Shown: positions 24,891-33,805, numbered from the stretch's first letter. The stretch is 64,000 bases of DNA from Pseudokordiimonas caeni (GCF_026719705.1 NZ_JAPPRR010000001.1:1279255-1343254); one strand, 5' to 3'. The notes: generated from the sequence alone by a model not told the origin. Translations and numbers: made by a program.

Positions 24891-26226
24891 TTCGGTTCGT
24901 CCTGCCGCGCCCAAGCGAAACAAGGGTCACATTGTTCCCGAACTCGTTGCCGGAAAACATCCGCCAAGGGTCAACAATCGTCAGCCTCGATTGATCCGGC
25001 ACCAAAGCAGGCAAGGTATTGAATACATCCCAAGGCGTAACAACAACAGCCAGATCGCACCCATTCAAGGCATCCGGCAATGTTTCCGCCCATGTCAGCC
25101 AGCCATCAACCGCCGCCCTCCCGTTTACAATGCCCGGATCGAAAGCCGTCACCTTGACGCCCTGGTCAACGAGCCGTTTTCCAAGCATCAAGCCTTGGCT
25201 GGCTTCTGTCACTGCTGTGAGGGGCTTGTAAGAGACACCAAGGATAGAAACCCGTGCACTATCGCCAACAAGGCCAAGGATGCAACGCTCAAGTCGCTCC
25301 ACCTGATAGTCGTTCATGGCATCGGTCGCCCGGGCAAGGTCGCTACGCGCCCCCAGACTATCAGCAAGGGCTCCGAAGGCCCGATTGTCGCGCGGGAAAC
25401 AGGGCCCGCCATAGCCTACCGCGCCCTTGAGATATTTCTTTCCGATCCTGCTGTCGGCCCCGACCGCGGTTGTCACGGTATCAACGTCGGCCCCGGGCAG
25501 CCGATCACAAATATCAGCAAGCATGTTTGCGTAGGTGATTTTGGTGGTGACAAAAGTGTTGACCGAAATCTTGCAGAGCTCAGCATTCACTGCGTTCATG
25601 CGCCTGAACACCGGCTCCTTGGCGCAGGTGTTCTTGTAGATTTCTTCAAGGCAGTCGCCGGACGCCGAGTCGCTCTCGCCGATCAGGATGAAATCGGGGT
25701 GCAGCATGTCGTGAATGACGCTGCCAAGTGCGATGAACTCGGGATTGTAACAAAGCCCGATTTCCTCACCGACCTTAAGACCAGTCGCCTTTTCCAGCCT
25801 CTGCCGGATCGGGCCGTCGGTTGCGCCCGGCATAACGGTGCTGGTGATCACGACCAGGTGTCTTGATTGCTTGGTTCGGATGGCGGGAGCCATTGATTCA
25901 ATAGCGCTGAGAACATAGTCGAGCGAGAAAAAACCATCGGGCTTGCTCGGCGTCGGTACGATGATGAAGGAAACATCGCTGTTCGTGACGGCTGCCTCGA
26001 TCTTTTCGGTCGCAGTTAGGCGCGCCCCAACCTCATCAATCATGTCCTGCAAGCCGGTCTCATTTACCGGCGCCACGCCCCGCTGAACAGCAGACACATA
26101 ATCTCGATTGAGGTCGTAACCGATGACCTTGTAGCCACCGTTCGCCATGACAGCGGCGAGCGGAGCTCCCAGTTTGCCAAGACCTATGACAGATACACGG
26201 GGAAACTCAATGGCTTGTGAAGACAT
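24880..26226 (-). CDS. Nucleotide-sugar 6-dehydrogenase (UDP-glucose/GDP-mannose dehydrogenase family)
   Basis: A 448-residue NAD-dependent enzyme that oxidises the terminal CH2OH of a nucleotide sugar to a carboxylate. It has the N-terminal VSVIGLGKLGAPLA loop, STVMPG, the family motif EFIALGS, and the catalytic cysteine in GYGGPCFPRD. A C-terminal domain begins LGVSYKP. The substrate may be UDP-glucose, UDP-HexNAc or a GDP sugar. It leads a three-gene run with the putative transferase and the epimerase-like gene. Confidence 0.85.
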   Translation of the reverse strand: MSSQAIEFPRVSVIGLGKLGAPLAAVMANGGYKVIGYDLNRDYVSAVQRGVAPVNETGLQDMIDEVGARLTATEKIEAAVTNSDVSFIIVPTPSKPDGFFSLDYVLSAIESMAPAIRTKQSRHLVVITSTVMPGATDGPIRQRLEKATGLKVGEEIGLCYNPEFIALGSVIHDMLHPDFILIGESDSASGDCLEEIYKNTCAKEPVFRRMNAVNAELCKISVNTFVTTKITYANMLADICDRLPGADVDTVTTAVGADSRIGKKYLKGAVGYGGPCFPRDNRAFGALADSLGARSDLARATDAMNDYQVERLERCILGLVGDSARVSILGVSYKPLTAVTEASQGLMLGKRLVDQGVKVTAFDPGIVNGRAAVDGWLTWAETLPDALNGCDLAVVVTPWDVFNTLPALVPDQSRLTIVDPWRMFSGNEFGNNVTLVSLGRGRTNRNAI

Positions 26227-26358
26227 ATCAACCTCAAACTCAAACTTGGGGTGGCTTGGCTCACGTCCAGCCTAGCACCGACCTATCGAAAATTCTTCAG
26301 GGAGAAAAGCAGCTCACCCGCACCGTCAAACATCAGTGCAAGAAGCATTCCATCCGAA

Positions 26359-27186
26359 CTATCGCTGCCCATCAAAGCGCCACTCCACCGTTGCCTCACC
26401 AAAGCCACGCCCAACCTCGATGCCCTCGCTTCTGGCCCTGCTCATGATGGCTGCCGTGCTCTGCTTCCAGTCTTCGATCACGACCTTATTCTGCTGCAGC
26501 TTCGCGTGGTGCTGCAAGATAAACGCCTTCACTTCCAACCACGTCATGTCGTCAATTATGGGACCTGCAAGATTGAACAGAGTGTCGAAGAATGCGTGAT
26601 CCTCTGGATAGTCGAGAACCAGCCTTATTTCTCCCTGCAGGGTGCGATACTCCTGCGGGCAAACGAGGTGCAACATCCTGTTTTCTTTTCTGTTCTTGAT
26701 GCCAAGCGTTACGTGCTCGCGCTCCATACTCGATGATGTTTCCCTGAAAGCCCGCTTGAGTTCCGCCATCGTGAAGACCTCACAGTCAAGTCCATGAGGA
26801 AAGCCTGAAATGCCCCCAAATGCGTAACCTCCGTCCATCACCGCACCCAGAAGCTGACCGCACACATCGGGGTCTACAAGCGGGCAGTCGGAAGTAATGC
26901 GCATAACATAGTCTGCACCGGCTGCTTCCGCAGCGCTGTGATAGCGCGACAGAACATTCGCCTCATCGCCGCGGAATATGCTGGCGCCGACAGCGGTAGC
27001 TATATCAAACACGGGCTGCTCCTCATCTCGATCAACCCCGGCGCAAATGACCTCATCGATACCCGGGATGCGCAAGCAGCGCTTCAGACAGGATTCAAGC
27101 GCCGTTGTGTGGCCAATCGGTTTGAGTATCTTGTCTGGCAGCCGTGAGGAGCCACGCCGTGCCTGAACGATGCAAACAGCTTTCAT
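26359..27186 (-). CDS. SpsF-type cytidylyltransferase (probable nonulosonic acid CMP-activating enzyme)
   Basis: A 275-residue member of the acylneuraminate/KDO cytidylyltransferase superfamily, SpsF subgroup: IVQARRGSSRLPDKIL at the N-terminus and RITSDCPLVDPDV around the metal site. It is the last gene of the Pse-type operon and the only candidate here to make CMP-pseudaminate, the job normally done by PseF. A C-terminal extension of about 40 residues is unassigned. Its ATG overlaps the GT2 stop. Confidence 0.68.
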   Translation of the reverse strand: MKAVCIVQARRGSSRLPDKILKPIGHTTALESCLKRCLRIPGIDEVICAGVDRDEEQPVFDIATAVGASIFRGDEANVLSRYHSAAEAAGADYVMRITSDCPLVDPDVCGQLLGAVMDGGYAFGGISGFPHGLDCEVFTMAELKRAFRETSSSMEREHVTLGIKNRKENRMLHLVCPQEYRTLQGEIRLVLDYPEDHAFFDTLFNLAGPIIDDMTWLEVKAFILQHHAKLQQNKVVIEDWKQSTAAIMSRARSEGIEVGRGFGEATVEWRFDGQR

Positions 27187-28319
27187 GCCTCAGCACTTCC
27201 ATAATCATGACGCGAAGCTTCGGCGCGGAGAGGCAAATACGTCCAGCGGGGCGACACACTATCGAGGTTATGCCGCGCATCCAGATATTCAGGCCAAAGT
27301 TTTAACGCCTCATTGAAATACCCGCTGCCGCTACGCCTGTTTTCCAAAGCAAGGACGCCAAGATTGTTCAGAACCTCGGGTCGCCTGGAAATCGTCAATG
27401 CGCTTTCTAGATATTCAGCAGCCTTGCCATGATTTCTTCGTCCATAGCTCGCTGTGCCGGCCATAAAATTCCAGAGAAATGCTCCGTCCGAACTCGCATC
27501 TACCCCCAAGCACTCGCCACAAAGCTGGTCCAACTCATGCCACTCTTCGAGACGGCAAAGCACGCAGGCCTTGATCCATGCAGCTTCGCTCTGCGGCAGC
27601 TTGCTTTTTTTGATAAAGGCGGTGAGCGCAGGAGCACCGACTGATTGAAGTGTTCTGCGAACACCTTGCAGCTGATTGTCGATGCGGCGCGACAGGCTTT
27701 CCGGATAACCATATTGCCGGTATGTCGTTTCTCTAGACAGGGCTATATTCATGTCCGCCAGCAGTGCCCGCATGAAGAAATGATAGTCCTCGGCATGCCG
27801 CATGGTTTCGTCATAATTCAGCACTTTTGCGACTTCAGTACGCGCCATGGGCCAGCCGATTGACGGGATATAGTTCCGCGCAAGCTGATGAGCCAGCCCG
27901 CCCGATGAGAACAGCTTCTCTGCGATCGGAAGATCACGTACATAGTTGCCGCTGAGGCCGTCATAGAGTTCCGCAGAATCGTACACAAGGTCAGCGCCTT
28001 GTCGCACATGGGCTAGCATGGATTCCGTACGCCCCGGCAAGGCCATATCGTCGGCATCCACTCCCATCAAAACCGGCAGGTTGCAGGCAGCAAGCGCAAC
28101 GGTTCGCGCATGCCCCACCCCTTTATTCTCCGGCTGCTGTATCAGTGTCAGGTGCGGCAAATTCAGCGCCTCGACAACAGCTGCCGTATCATCCGTCGAT
28201 CCGTCATCAACCACGATGATGCGACCAACCTGATCGGCCACCGAGCGGACCGCACGCTCGATAGTCCTCGCGGCATTATAGGCAGGGATCAGGGCGCATA
28301 CGTCAGCTTGGGTTAGCAT
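27183..28319 (-). CDS. Family 2 glycosyltransferase with C-terminal helical repeats
   Basis: A 378-residue protein. Residues 1-230 are a GT2 domain (ALIPAYNAARTIERA, IIVVDDGSTDDT, GVDADD). Residues 240-360 are helical, with spacing like tetratricopeptide repeats (AAEYLESALTISRRPEVLNNLGVLAL). It lies inside the PseI-PseG operon and overlaps both neighbours. It may transfer a sugar onto flagellin or onto the first residue; the donor is unknown. Confidence 0.8.
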   Translation of the reverse strand: MLTQADVCALIPAYNAARTIERAVRSVADQVGRIIVVDDGSTDDTAAVVEALNLPHLTLIQQPENKGVGHARTVALAACNLPVLMGVDADDMALPGRTESMLAHVRQGADLVYDSAELYDGLSGNYVRDLPIAEKLFSSGGLAHQLARNYIPSIGWPMARTEVAKVLNYDETMRHAEDYHFFMRALLADMNIALSRETTYRQYGYPESLSRRIDNQLQGVRRTLQSVGAPALTAFIKKSKLPQSEAAWIKACVLCRLEEWHELDQLCGECLGVDASSDGAFLWNFMAGTASYGRRNHGKAAEYLESALTISRRPEVLNNLGVLALENRRSGSGYFNEALKLWPEYLDARHNLDSVSPRWTYLPLRAEASRHDYGSAEA

Positions 28320-28978
28320 GCCTCTTGCTCCAGCATCGCCGTTATGGCAGTGACGTCGGCGATAGCCATGGCGGGCGATGCGGCACCCTTGAAACGGCCG
28401 GTTAGCACCCGCACGAACCGGCAGCCGAGCGCGCGGGCCGCCACTTCGTCATGGGCAGGATTGTCGCCAACGATCAGCGCATTTTCCGCAGACGCGCCGA
28501 GAAGAGCAAGCGCCTTAACATATCCTGCGGGATCGGGCTTTGGCGCACCCTCCTCCCAGCAATAGACAATAGTGTCGATCAACCCCTGCAGCCCCAGCGC
28601 CTGCACCTTGTTGCGCTGCATGAGCGGCAGGCCATCCGTGACGACGGCAACCGGATATCGCTCCCTCAATCGGCCCAGCATTGGAGCAACGCCAGGATAA
28701 AGGGTGATATCGGGCACATGCGCACGATATGCGGCCACGAGCCCGGATACTGTCACTTTTGTCGCAAGGGCAGGAAATGCTGTGAGCAACGCATCGAATG
28801 CGCCGTCCCTGCCCTGTGCTTCAAAACGACGAATGAGAAAAGCTGCAATCTCAGTGGGTGCAACACCCGCTTGCTCCGCATAGGTCGCACCCAGATGCCG
28901 GTAGCCGGAGCGGACATAATCCGCTTCTTCGTAGAGTGTATCGTCGAGATCAAGGAGGATGGCCCGATGCTGCTTCAT
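28313..28978 (-). CDS. HAD-family hydrolase in the Pse-type operon
   Basis: A 221-residue haloacid-dehalogenase-type hydrolase with DLDDTLY as nucleophile motif at about residues 9-15, VVTDG as motif II, and GAPKPD followed by VGDNPAHDE as motifs III/IV. Its ATG overlaps the pseG stop (TGATG). HAD enzymes are common in nonulosonic acid clusters as sugar-phosphate phosphatases, but the classical Pse route does not need one. It may point to a modified pathway. Confidence 0.82.
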   Translation of the reverse strand: MKQHRAILLDLDDTLYEEADYVRSGYRHLGATYAEQAGVAPTEIAAFLIRRFEAQGRDGAFDALLTAFPALATKVTVSGLVAAYRAHVPDITLYPGVAPMLGRLRERYPVAVVTDGLPLMQRNKVQALGLQGLIDTIVYCWEEGAPKPDPAGYVKALALLGASAENALIVGDNPAHDEVAARALGCRFVRVLTGRFKGAASPAMAIADVTAITAMLEQEAC

Positions 28979-29895
28979 CACACAGCCACCTCGGACGCCA
29001 ATTCCATCAGCCGTTTTGCAACGCGCGCCGGCCCACCAGCAATGTGAGGACACTGGACCTTTGCAGCATGCCCCGCTGCAGCCGCGATGGCGGCGGCATT
29101 CAATTCCTGAAACACAGTCACGCCAAGCGCTTCCAGTGCCTTGATTTGCAACGCCTGATCCGCGGCCACCTTCACGGCAATCACCTTGCAGCCGCTAGCC
29201 AGGCCTTCGATAGCCATCTGACCTGCCCCGCATACAAGGATATCCGTACAGGCATAAAACCCTGCCATATCGTCGGGTGAAATCAGCTGGGTGATATCCG
29301 GACGCTCCGCCAGCAGATCTCGCATGGCTGGCACAAGCTTGCGTTGGCCAGCATCGAGCCACACTACGGCCCCCTTGAGGGCAGCAAGCACGGGCAGCGC
29401 CCAACTGCCGTCGTCCGCCCCGCCAAAGCAGACGGCAATGCGGTCTCGCTCGGTCTCACGAGCCACTTCAGCATAACGTGGGTCAATCAGGTTCCACTGC
29501 GGTCCTGCCAGCACTTCAGCGAAGGCGGCAGGATCATAGGTCAGTTCATGCCCATAAATGTTAGGATTGATGACAAGTCGGGCAGAACCCGCCTCAGGGT
29601 GACCCATGTCATCAATCAGCACCAGCTTCGATTTGACTGCGGCGAGCGCAGAAAGGTCCGCGGCCGCGAAATCCTTGCCGTCCAGAACTATCAGTGCAGC
29701 TGTCGCCACGGCATCAGCGAGCGAGCAAAAGCTGTCGTAAATCGCTGTAGCACTCGAGCGCACCGGGCTGTAACTCACGATCAAACTGACTGCTGCACCT
29801 TCCGCCTTTAGCGCAGTAGCGAGCACCCCCATGCGGCGCCAGTGGCCAAGGCCGTGGCGCGGGTCGTTCGTCACCAGAAAGGCAATGGGGCCCAT
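28978..29895 (-). CDS. pseG: UDP-sugar hydrolase PseG
   Basis: PseG removes UDP from the 2,4-diacylamino-trideoxy altrose to give the free sugar condensed by PseI. The 305-residue protein starts with the family signature GLGHWRRM, in which H18 is the expected catalytic histidine. It has a GT28/MurG-like C-terminal domain (CGAGQMAIEGLASG). It lies between ATP-grasp and HAD genes with overlaps at both ends. Confidence 0.85.
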   Translation of the reverse strand: MGPIAFLVTNDPRHGLGHWRRMGVLATALKAEGAAVSLIVSYSPVRSSATAIYDSFCSLADAVATAALIVLDGKDFAAADLSALAAVKSKLVLIDDMGHPEAGSARLVINPNIYGHELTYDPAAFAEVLAGPQWNLIDPRYAEVARETERDRIAVCFGGADDGSWALPVLAALKGAVVWLDAGQRKLVPAMRDLLAERPDITQLISPDDMAGFYACTDILVCGAGQMAIEGLASGCKVIAVKVAADQALQIKALEALGVTVFQELNAAAIAAAAGHAAKVQCPHIAGGPARVAKRLMELASEVAV

Positions 29896-30848
29896 CAGCC
29901 TGCTGCACCTTCGCGCACATAAAGGTCACTCATGAACCGGTAGGACGCGAGCCCCCAGCGGATCAGGCGAGGCTTCAGGGCCGCCGCATCACCTGCCGCC
30001 ATCTGGATCAGCCGCTCGGGCGATGCGAGGCCTGCCTCGATGCTCAGCGACGAAACCCCACCGAAGCGGGGATTGACCTCAATGAAGGAAAAGTCCTCAC
30101 CCTTTTTGTCATGCACAAAGGCTTGCACCACATTGTGCCCCTTAAGGCCAAGCCGGGCGCACAGGTCGAGCGACGCCTGCATCAGAGCAGGCAGCTCCAC
30201 CGTACGGCTGTACGAGCTTTCCCCCGCCACAATCCGGCCGCGCACTCGGCTGACGGCCTGCAACGGCTCGCCATCCAGCGACATCAAAACGTCGATCGTA
30301 TATTCGTCGTCAGCGCAGAAAGGCTGGACCAGCGCATCTGGATGATCGGCCATGAATGTTGCAAGCTCAGCCGCGTTATTGATCCGGGTTGCACTCCGGC
30401 TGCCTGCGCCAATCGATGCGCGTGCAAAAAGCGGGAAGCCGGCCCCCCTGCTCTCCACCACCGGCAGCACCGGAAACTTGTGCTCCGTGCAGAAGCGATA
30501 AAAGGCGCGTTTGTCGAGGCAGGTATCCAGTTCGGCAAGGGTTGGTAACGGCAGGATGACGCCGAGCTTGGCGAGCTCCGGCGCGAGCGCTGCCAGCACC
30601 TTCATCTCGCCGTCGCGGGTCGGGATCAGGAGCCGCACCCGTTCGCGCTTGCATTCTTCCAGGAGCTTCCTGCCAAAATCTGGGTCATCGCTCGCCGGCA
30701 GCGGGCAAAAGTCATCGGCTACAAAACGCGAAGCCACGTCATCCCGGATGTCGGCAGCGATCACCCGCCCGCCGCAGTCCATCAGCGCCTTCCGGAACGC
30801 CTTGACGAGCGGAACTTTATTCGCCGAACTGGTGATCAGGACATTCAT
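29895..30848 (-). CDS. ATP-grasp ligase in the Pse-type operon
   Basis: A 317-residue carbamoyl-phosphate-synthase-like ATP-grasp protein. An N-terminal Rossmann-like domain (NVLITSSANKVPLVKAF) is followed by the ATP-grasp fold with KRAFYRFC, PLFARASIGAGSR and the metal-binding FIEVNPRFGG. ATP-grasp enzymes join a carboxylate to an amine or thiol. In this operon, which lacks a visible PseH acetyltransferase, it may attach an acyl group to the aminosugar. Its ATG overlaps the pseI stop. Confidence 0.78.
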   Translation of the reverse strand: MNVLITSSANKVPLVKAFRKALMDCGGRVIAADIRDDVASRFVADDFCPLPASDDPDFGRKLLEECKRERVRLLIPTRDGEMKVLAALAPELAKLGVILPLPTLAELDTCLDKRAFYRFCTEHKFPVLPVVESRGAGFPLFARASIGAGSRSATRINNAAELATFMADHPDALVQPFCADDEYTIDVLMSLDGEPLQAVSRVRGRIVAGESSYSRTVELPALMQASLDLCARLGLKGHNVVQAFVHDKKGEDFSFIEVNPRFGGVSSLSIEAGLASPERLIQMAAGDAAALKPRLIRWGLASYRFMSDLYVREGAAG

Positions 30849-31873
30849 TCCGTGCCGCCCTCGCCGCCTTTGACCATAGTCCAATCAAGCGGTGTTCCTG
30901 CCACAATATCGCGGGTCGCTGCCCGCCCCAAAATGCCTTCCAGATAGCGTGTGTGTAGCCCGCCTGAAGGGCGCACCGAGCGCAGGTTTCGGGCACTGAA
31001 GACCTCGCCCGCCTTCACATCCTCCGCGATATAAAGCGAGCGGCGGAAACGCAAACTGTCAGCTTCCGACGCCGTAGGGCCATAGTGCGGCGCGGTGCGG
31101 GCTTCGGCGACCTGACGGCAGGCTGTCACCATCGCTTTCATCTCGTCCGGCTCCAGCGAAAAGGCACTGTCAACGGCGCCGGCGGCCCGTGAATGACAGA
31201 AATGCTTCTCGATCACGGTCGCACCGAGTGCGGTTGCCGCAATCGGGATCGCGGTGCCGAGCGTGTGGTCGGAAATGCCGACGGGCAGACCAGTGCGCCT
31301 CGCAAGATCGGGAATGGTTTCCAGATGGCAATCGCTATAGGGCGTCGGATAACCGCTGATACAATGCAACAGCGTGATATCGCTCGCCCCCGCCCCCTTG
31401 GCTGTCTTCACGGCCTCATCGATTTCCGCAAGCGTTGCCATGCCCGTCGACATGATCATCGGCTTGCCGGTGGCGGCCACCCGCTCGATCAGCCCGATAT
31501 CGACAAGCTCGCACGAGGCGATCTTGTAAAGCGGGCAGTCAAGGCTTTCGAGGAGGTCGACGGCGGTGAGGTCAAACGGCGCCGAAAAGGCAAGTATGCC
31601 GCGTTCGCGGGCGCGGGCGAAAAGGGCCGCATGCCACTCAAACGGCGTTTGCGCCTCTTCATAGAGATCATGCAGCCGACGGCCTTTCCACAGGCCTTCT
31701 TGCACCACGAAGGCGGGCGCATCGGAATCGAGGGTGATGGTGGCTGGCGAATAGGTCTGGAACTTGACGGCATTGGCTCCAGTTTCCGCCGCCAGATCAA
31801 TCAGTTTCAGCGCCAGATCCAGCCGCCCCATGTGGTTGCCTGAAACTTCGGCGATGATGAAGGGGGAGTGCAT
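30845..31873 (-). CDS. pseI: Pseudaminic acid synthase PseI (NeuB family)
   Basis: PseI condenses the free trideoxy aminosugar with phosphoenolpyruvate to make a nine-carbon nonulosonic acid. From the chosen ATG it is 342 residues. The NeuB barrel has FIIAEVSGNHMG, NAVKFQTY, YKIASCE, MSTGMA and GISDHT, followed by an SAF domain (RSLYIAEDVKAGEVF, then NLRSVRPSGG). The signatures favour PseI over NeuB. A GTG eight codons upstream is the alternative start. It follows the FlmG-like gene by 39 bases. Confidence 0.92.
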   Translation of the reverse strand: MHSPFIIAEVSGNHMGRLDLALKLIDLAAETGANAVKFQTYSPATITLDSDAPAFVVQEGLWKGRRLHDLYEEAQTPFEWHAALFARARERGILAFSAPFDLTAVDLLESLDCPLYKIASCELVDIGLIERVAATGKPMIMSTGMATLAEIDEAVKTAKGAGASDITLLHCISGYPTPYSDCHLETIPDLARRTGLPVGISDHTLGTAIPIAATALGATVIEKHFCHSRAAGAVDSAFSLEPDEMKAMVTACRQVAEARTAPHYGPTASEADSLRFRRSLYIAEDVKAGEVFSARNLRSVRPSGGLHTRYLEGILGRAATRDIVAGTPLDWTMVKGGEGGTE

Positions 31874-31912
31874 AGAAAGCCTTGTCAATTTTGTCACTCG
31901 CCGCGCCCGCCC

Positions 31913-33634
31913 CTATTCTCCGTTTCGTAGCATATATAGAAACGGCTTGGCCGTCTCGATAACTCGCTCCCACGTTCTCGGAACCTCTATATCGTAACCG
32001 ATGATCTTTCCCTTGGTACGATAAAATGGCGGTCGCCCATCTGCCGCGCCAAAAGACCACCAAGGCCGTCCGCCTACCAGCCAGATTGTTGGCACACCCG
32101 ATGCCATAGCAAATTGCTGTGTCGCCGTGTTCGGCCCGATCACAGCATCCAGATTCGCCATCATCGCCAAATTGTCTTCGATACTTTCGCGCAGATTAAC
32201 ATCATCCCAGTGATGGATATTCAATCCGTTGACATTTTTGACAGCCTCAAGCTCTTGTGCAACGTCCCCGTATTGCAGGTTGATGAGATGAGTATCCGCA
32301 TCGGCAAATGCGCTCAGCAAATCTGCTGTGAAATAACTGTGAGCCCGGGTAACTGCCATGTTGCCACTTCGCCACGAAACACCAATTTTTCGGCCGGGGC
32401 CAAGCGCTTCAAAACGCTCTTTCCACTTATGAACAAGGTCAGACCTTGGCACAAGAAGCGCCCCCTTCCTGTCAGGTATCTTCTCAACTGTAGGCCAGAT
32501 GTACTGCAGCACAGATGCCGCCGGAACATAACAATCGACAGAGACCTCCCCGTTCCTGACCAGCTTCATCAACTCCGGGGATGAACGATAATGATAGCCC
32601 ATCCTTAGCTCCGCTGAATAGTGAACGACCAGAGCGTCAGGGAAACTTCGTTTGTAAATGTCGATCAGTCGTCGATCACAGGAAACGATTACCTTTCCAG
32701 CCCTGCCAATTAGCTCCGGTAAAACTTGGGCAAACAGAATCTCGTCGCCAATCCCCTGCTCTGCTGCCACATAAATCGTTTTCCCCGCTAGCGGCTCACC
32801 TTTCCAGACAGGAAAATCATGCAAAAACACCACGCCTTGGCCGCCGCCGCGACTGGGCTTCAAACGATACTCATAATGCTTCCAACCCTGTTCAAGATTA
32901 CCCATCATGAGATAATCGATAGCGAGACCCAGATGTGATTCAGTATACTCGGGGGAAGCTTTCAGCGCCTGCTGATAGGCATAGATGCGCTCCTCTGGGT
33001 GATCCTGTGCGTAACATGCCGCGAGGTTCGACCATGCCTTGGAGTTCGCGGGGTTAACGCGGACCGCTTCTTCATAGAAGGGAAGCGCCTCGCTCCCGCC
33101 CCTACTATACTGAACCGCTGTTCCGAGCACATTCCAAAGGCCGGATTCCGTTGGAAAAAGCGGTATGATTTCCTGGCAGAATTCGATCACTTCATCCAGT
33201 CGCTCCTGCGAATACATGGCTGAGGCCAGGTTCACATAGGAAATCGGCGCAGAGGGATCGAGCATGATGGCCTGCCGCCACACCTTTTCGGCGATATCGT
33301 GCATGCCCATATTGGTGGCGAGCGAACCCATCACTTGGCAAACGCCCACACTCGGCTTTGCCCGGGCGACGGTCTGTTCGAGCATTTTCAGCGCCAGATC
33401 GCGTGCACCGAGGCGCACCAGAACATCAGACACAACCGTCATCAGGTCGATATTGTCAGGGTCCGTGTCCAGGGCCTTGTTGAAAAGCTCAAGTGCCGTC
33501 GGCCAGTCTTCTCGCTCGTAGGCAGCCTTGCCTTCCTGCAGGAGCCGAAGATGCTGCCGACTGCCGGCAGCCGCACCCTTTTTCAACCCCTTGGTCTTGC
33601 CGACCTTCTGCCGCGCCACCTTCGACTTTGCCAT
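31913..33634 (-). CDS. flmG: TPR-containing flagellin glycosyltransferase, FlmG-like
   Basis: A 573-residue modular protein. A basic N-terminus is followed by tetratricopeptide repeats (about 25-260, e.g. WPTALELFNKALDTDPDNIDLM). A GT-B-type domain follows (about 275-573) with AAEQGIGDEILFAQ, GVSWRSG and IGPNTATQQFAMASGVPTIWL. This is the architecture of Caulobacter FlmG, whose TPR part binds flagellins and whose transferase part adds pseudaminic acid. It sits between the flagellin block and pseI. The ATG was chosen for GGAG 6 bases upstream. Confidence 0.8.
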   Translation of the reverse strand: MAKSKVARQKVGKTKGLKKGAAAGSRQHLRLLQEGKAAYEREDWPTALELFNKALDTDPDNIDLMTVVSDVLVRLGARDLALKMLEQTVARAKPSVGVCQVMGSLATNMGMHDIAEKVWRQAIMLDPSAPISYVNLASAMYSQERLDEVIEFCQEIIPLFPTESGLWNVLGTAVQYSRGGSEALPFYEEAVRVNPANSKAWSNLAACYAQDHPEERIYAYQQALKASPEYTESHLGLAIDYLMMGNLEQGWKHYEYRLKPSRGGGQGVVFLHDFPVWKGEPLAGKTIYVAAEQGIGDEILFAQVLPELIGRAGKVIVSCDRRLIDIYKRSFPDALVVHYSAELRMGYHYRSSPELMKLVRNGEVSVDCYVPAASVLQYIWPTVEKIPDRKGALLVPRSDLVHKWKERFEALGPGRKIGVSWRSGNMAVTRAHSYFTADLLSAFADADTHLINLQYGDVAQELEAVKNVNGLNIHHWDDVNLRESIEDNLAMMANLDAVIGPNTATQQFAMASGVPTIWLVGGRPWWSFGAADGRPPFYRTKGKIIGYDIEVPRTWERVIETAKPFLYMLRNGE

Positions 33635-33681
33635 CCCATACTCCGTTTCGAAACACACCGCCGGGCGAGCCACCGCCCACT

Positions 33682-33697
33682 TGGCACATTTATAGCA
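33682..33697 (+). promoter_or_regulatory. Sigma-54 promoter for flbT-flaF
   Basis: TGGCACATTTATAGCA has the -24 GG and -12 GC at exact spacing and six of seven -24 bases. Its -12 GC (33695-33696) is the same dinucleotide used by the opposing promoter for flmG. It lies about 110 bases before flbT. Confidence 0.65.
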
Positions 33698-33709
33698 ATA
33701 ATCTTGCCA
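33694..33709 (-). promoter_or_regulatory. Sigma-54 promoter for flmG and the Pse operon
   Basis: The minus strand reads TGGCAAGATTATTGCT, one mismatch from the -24/-12 consensus, about 60 bases before the flmG ATG. It faces and overlaps the flbT promoter, so one holoenzyme should exclude the other. Confidence 0.65.
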
Positions 33710-33749
33710 GCCATGCCAGCGCGCGACATCCTGATTTGCGCTCAACCCT

Positions 33750-33778
33750 TTTGATGCTAAAAGGAAAAGCGCATCAAA
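33750..33778 (+). promoter_or_regulatory. Hairpin in the flbT 5' UTR
   Basis: TTTGATGC (33750-33757) pairs perfectly with GCATCAAA (33771-33778) around an A-rich 13-base loop, ending 27 bases before the flbT ATG. It resembles the A-loop hairpins in the flagellin leaders and might mediate autoregulation. Confidence 0.45.
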
Positions 33779-33805
33779 CAAAGCACAAGCTGCGGGAGGA
33801 ATATA

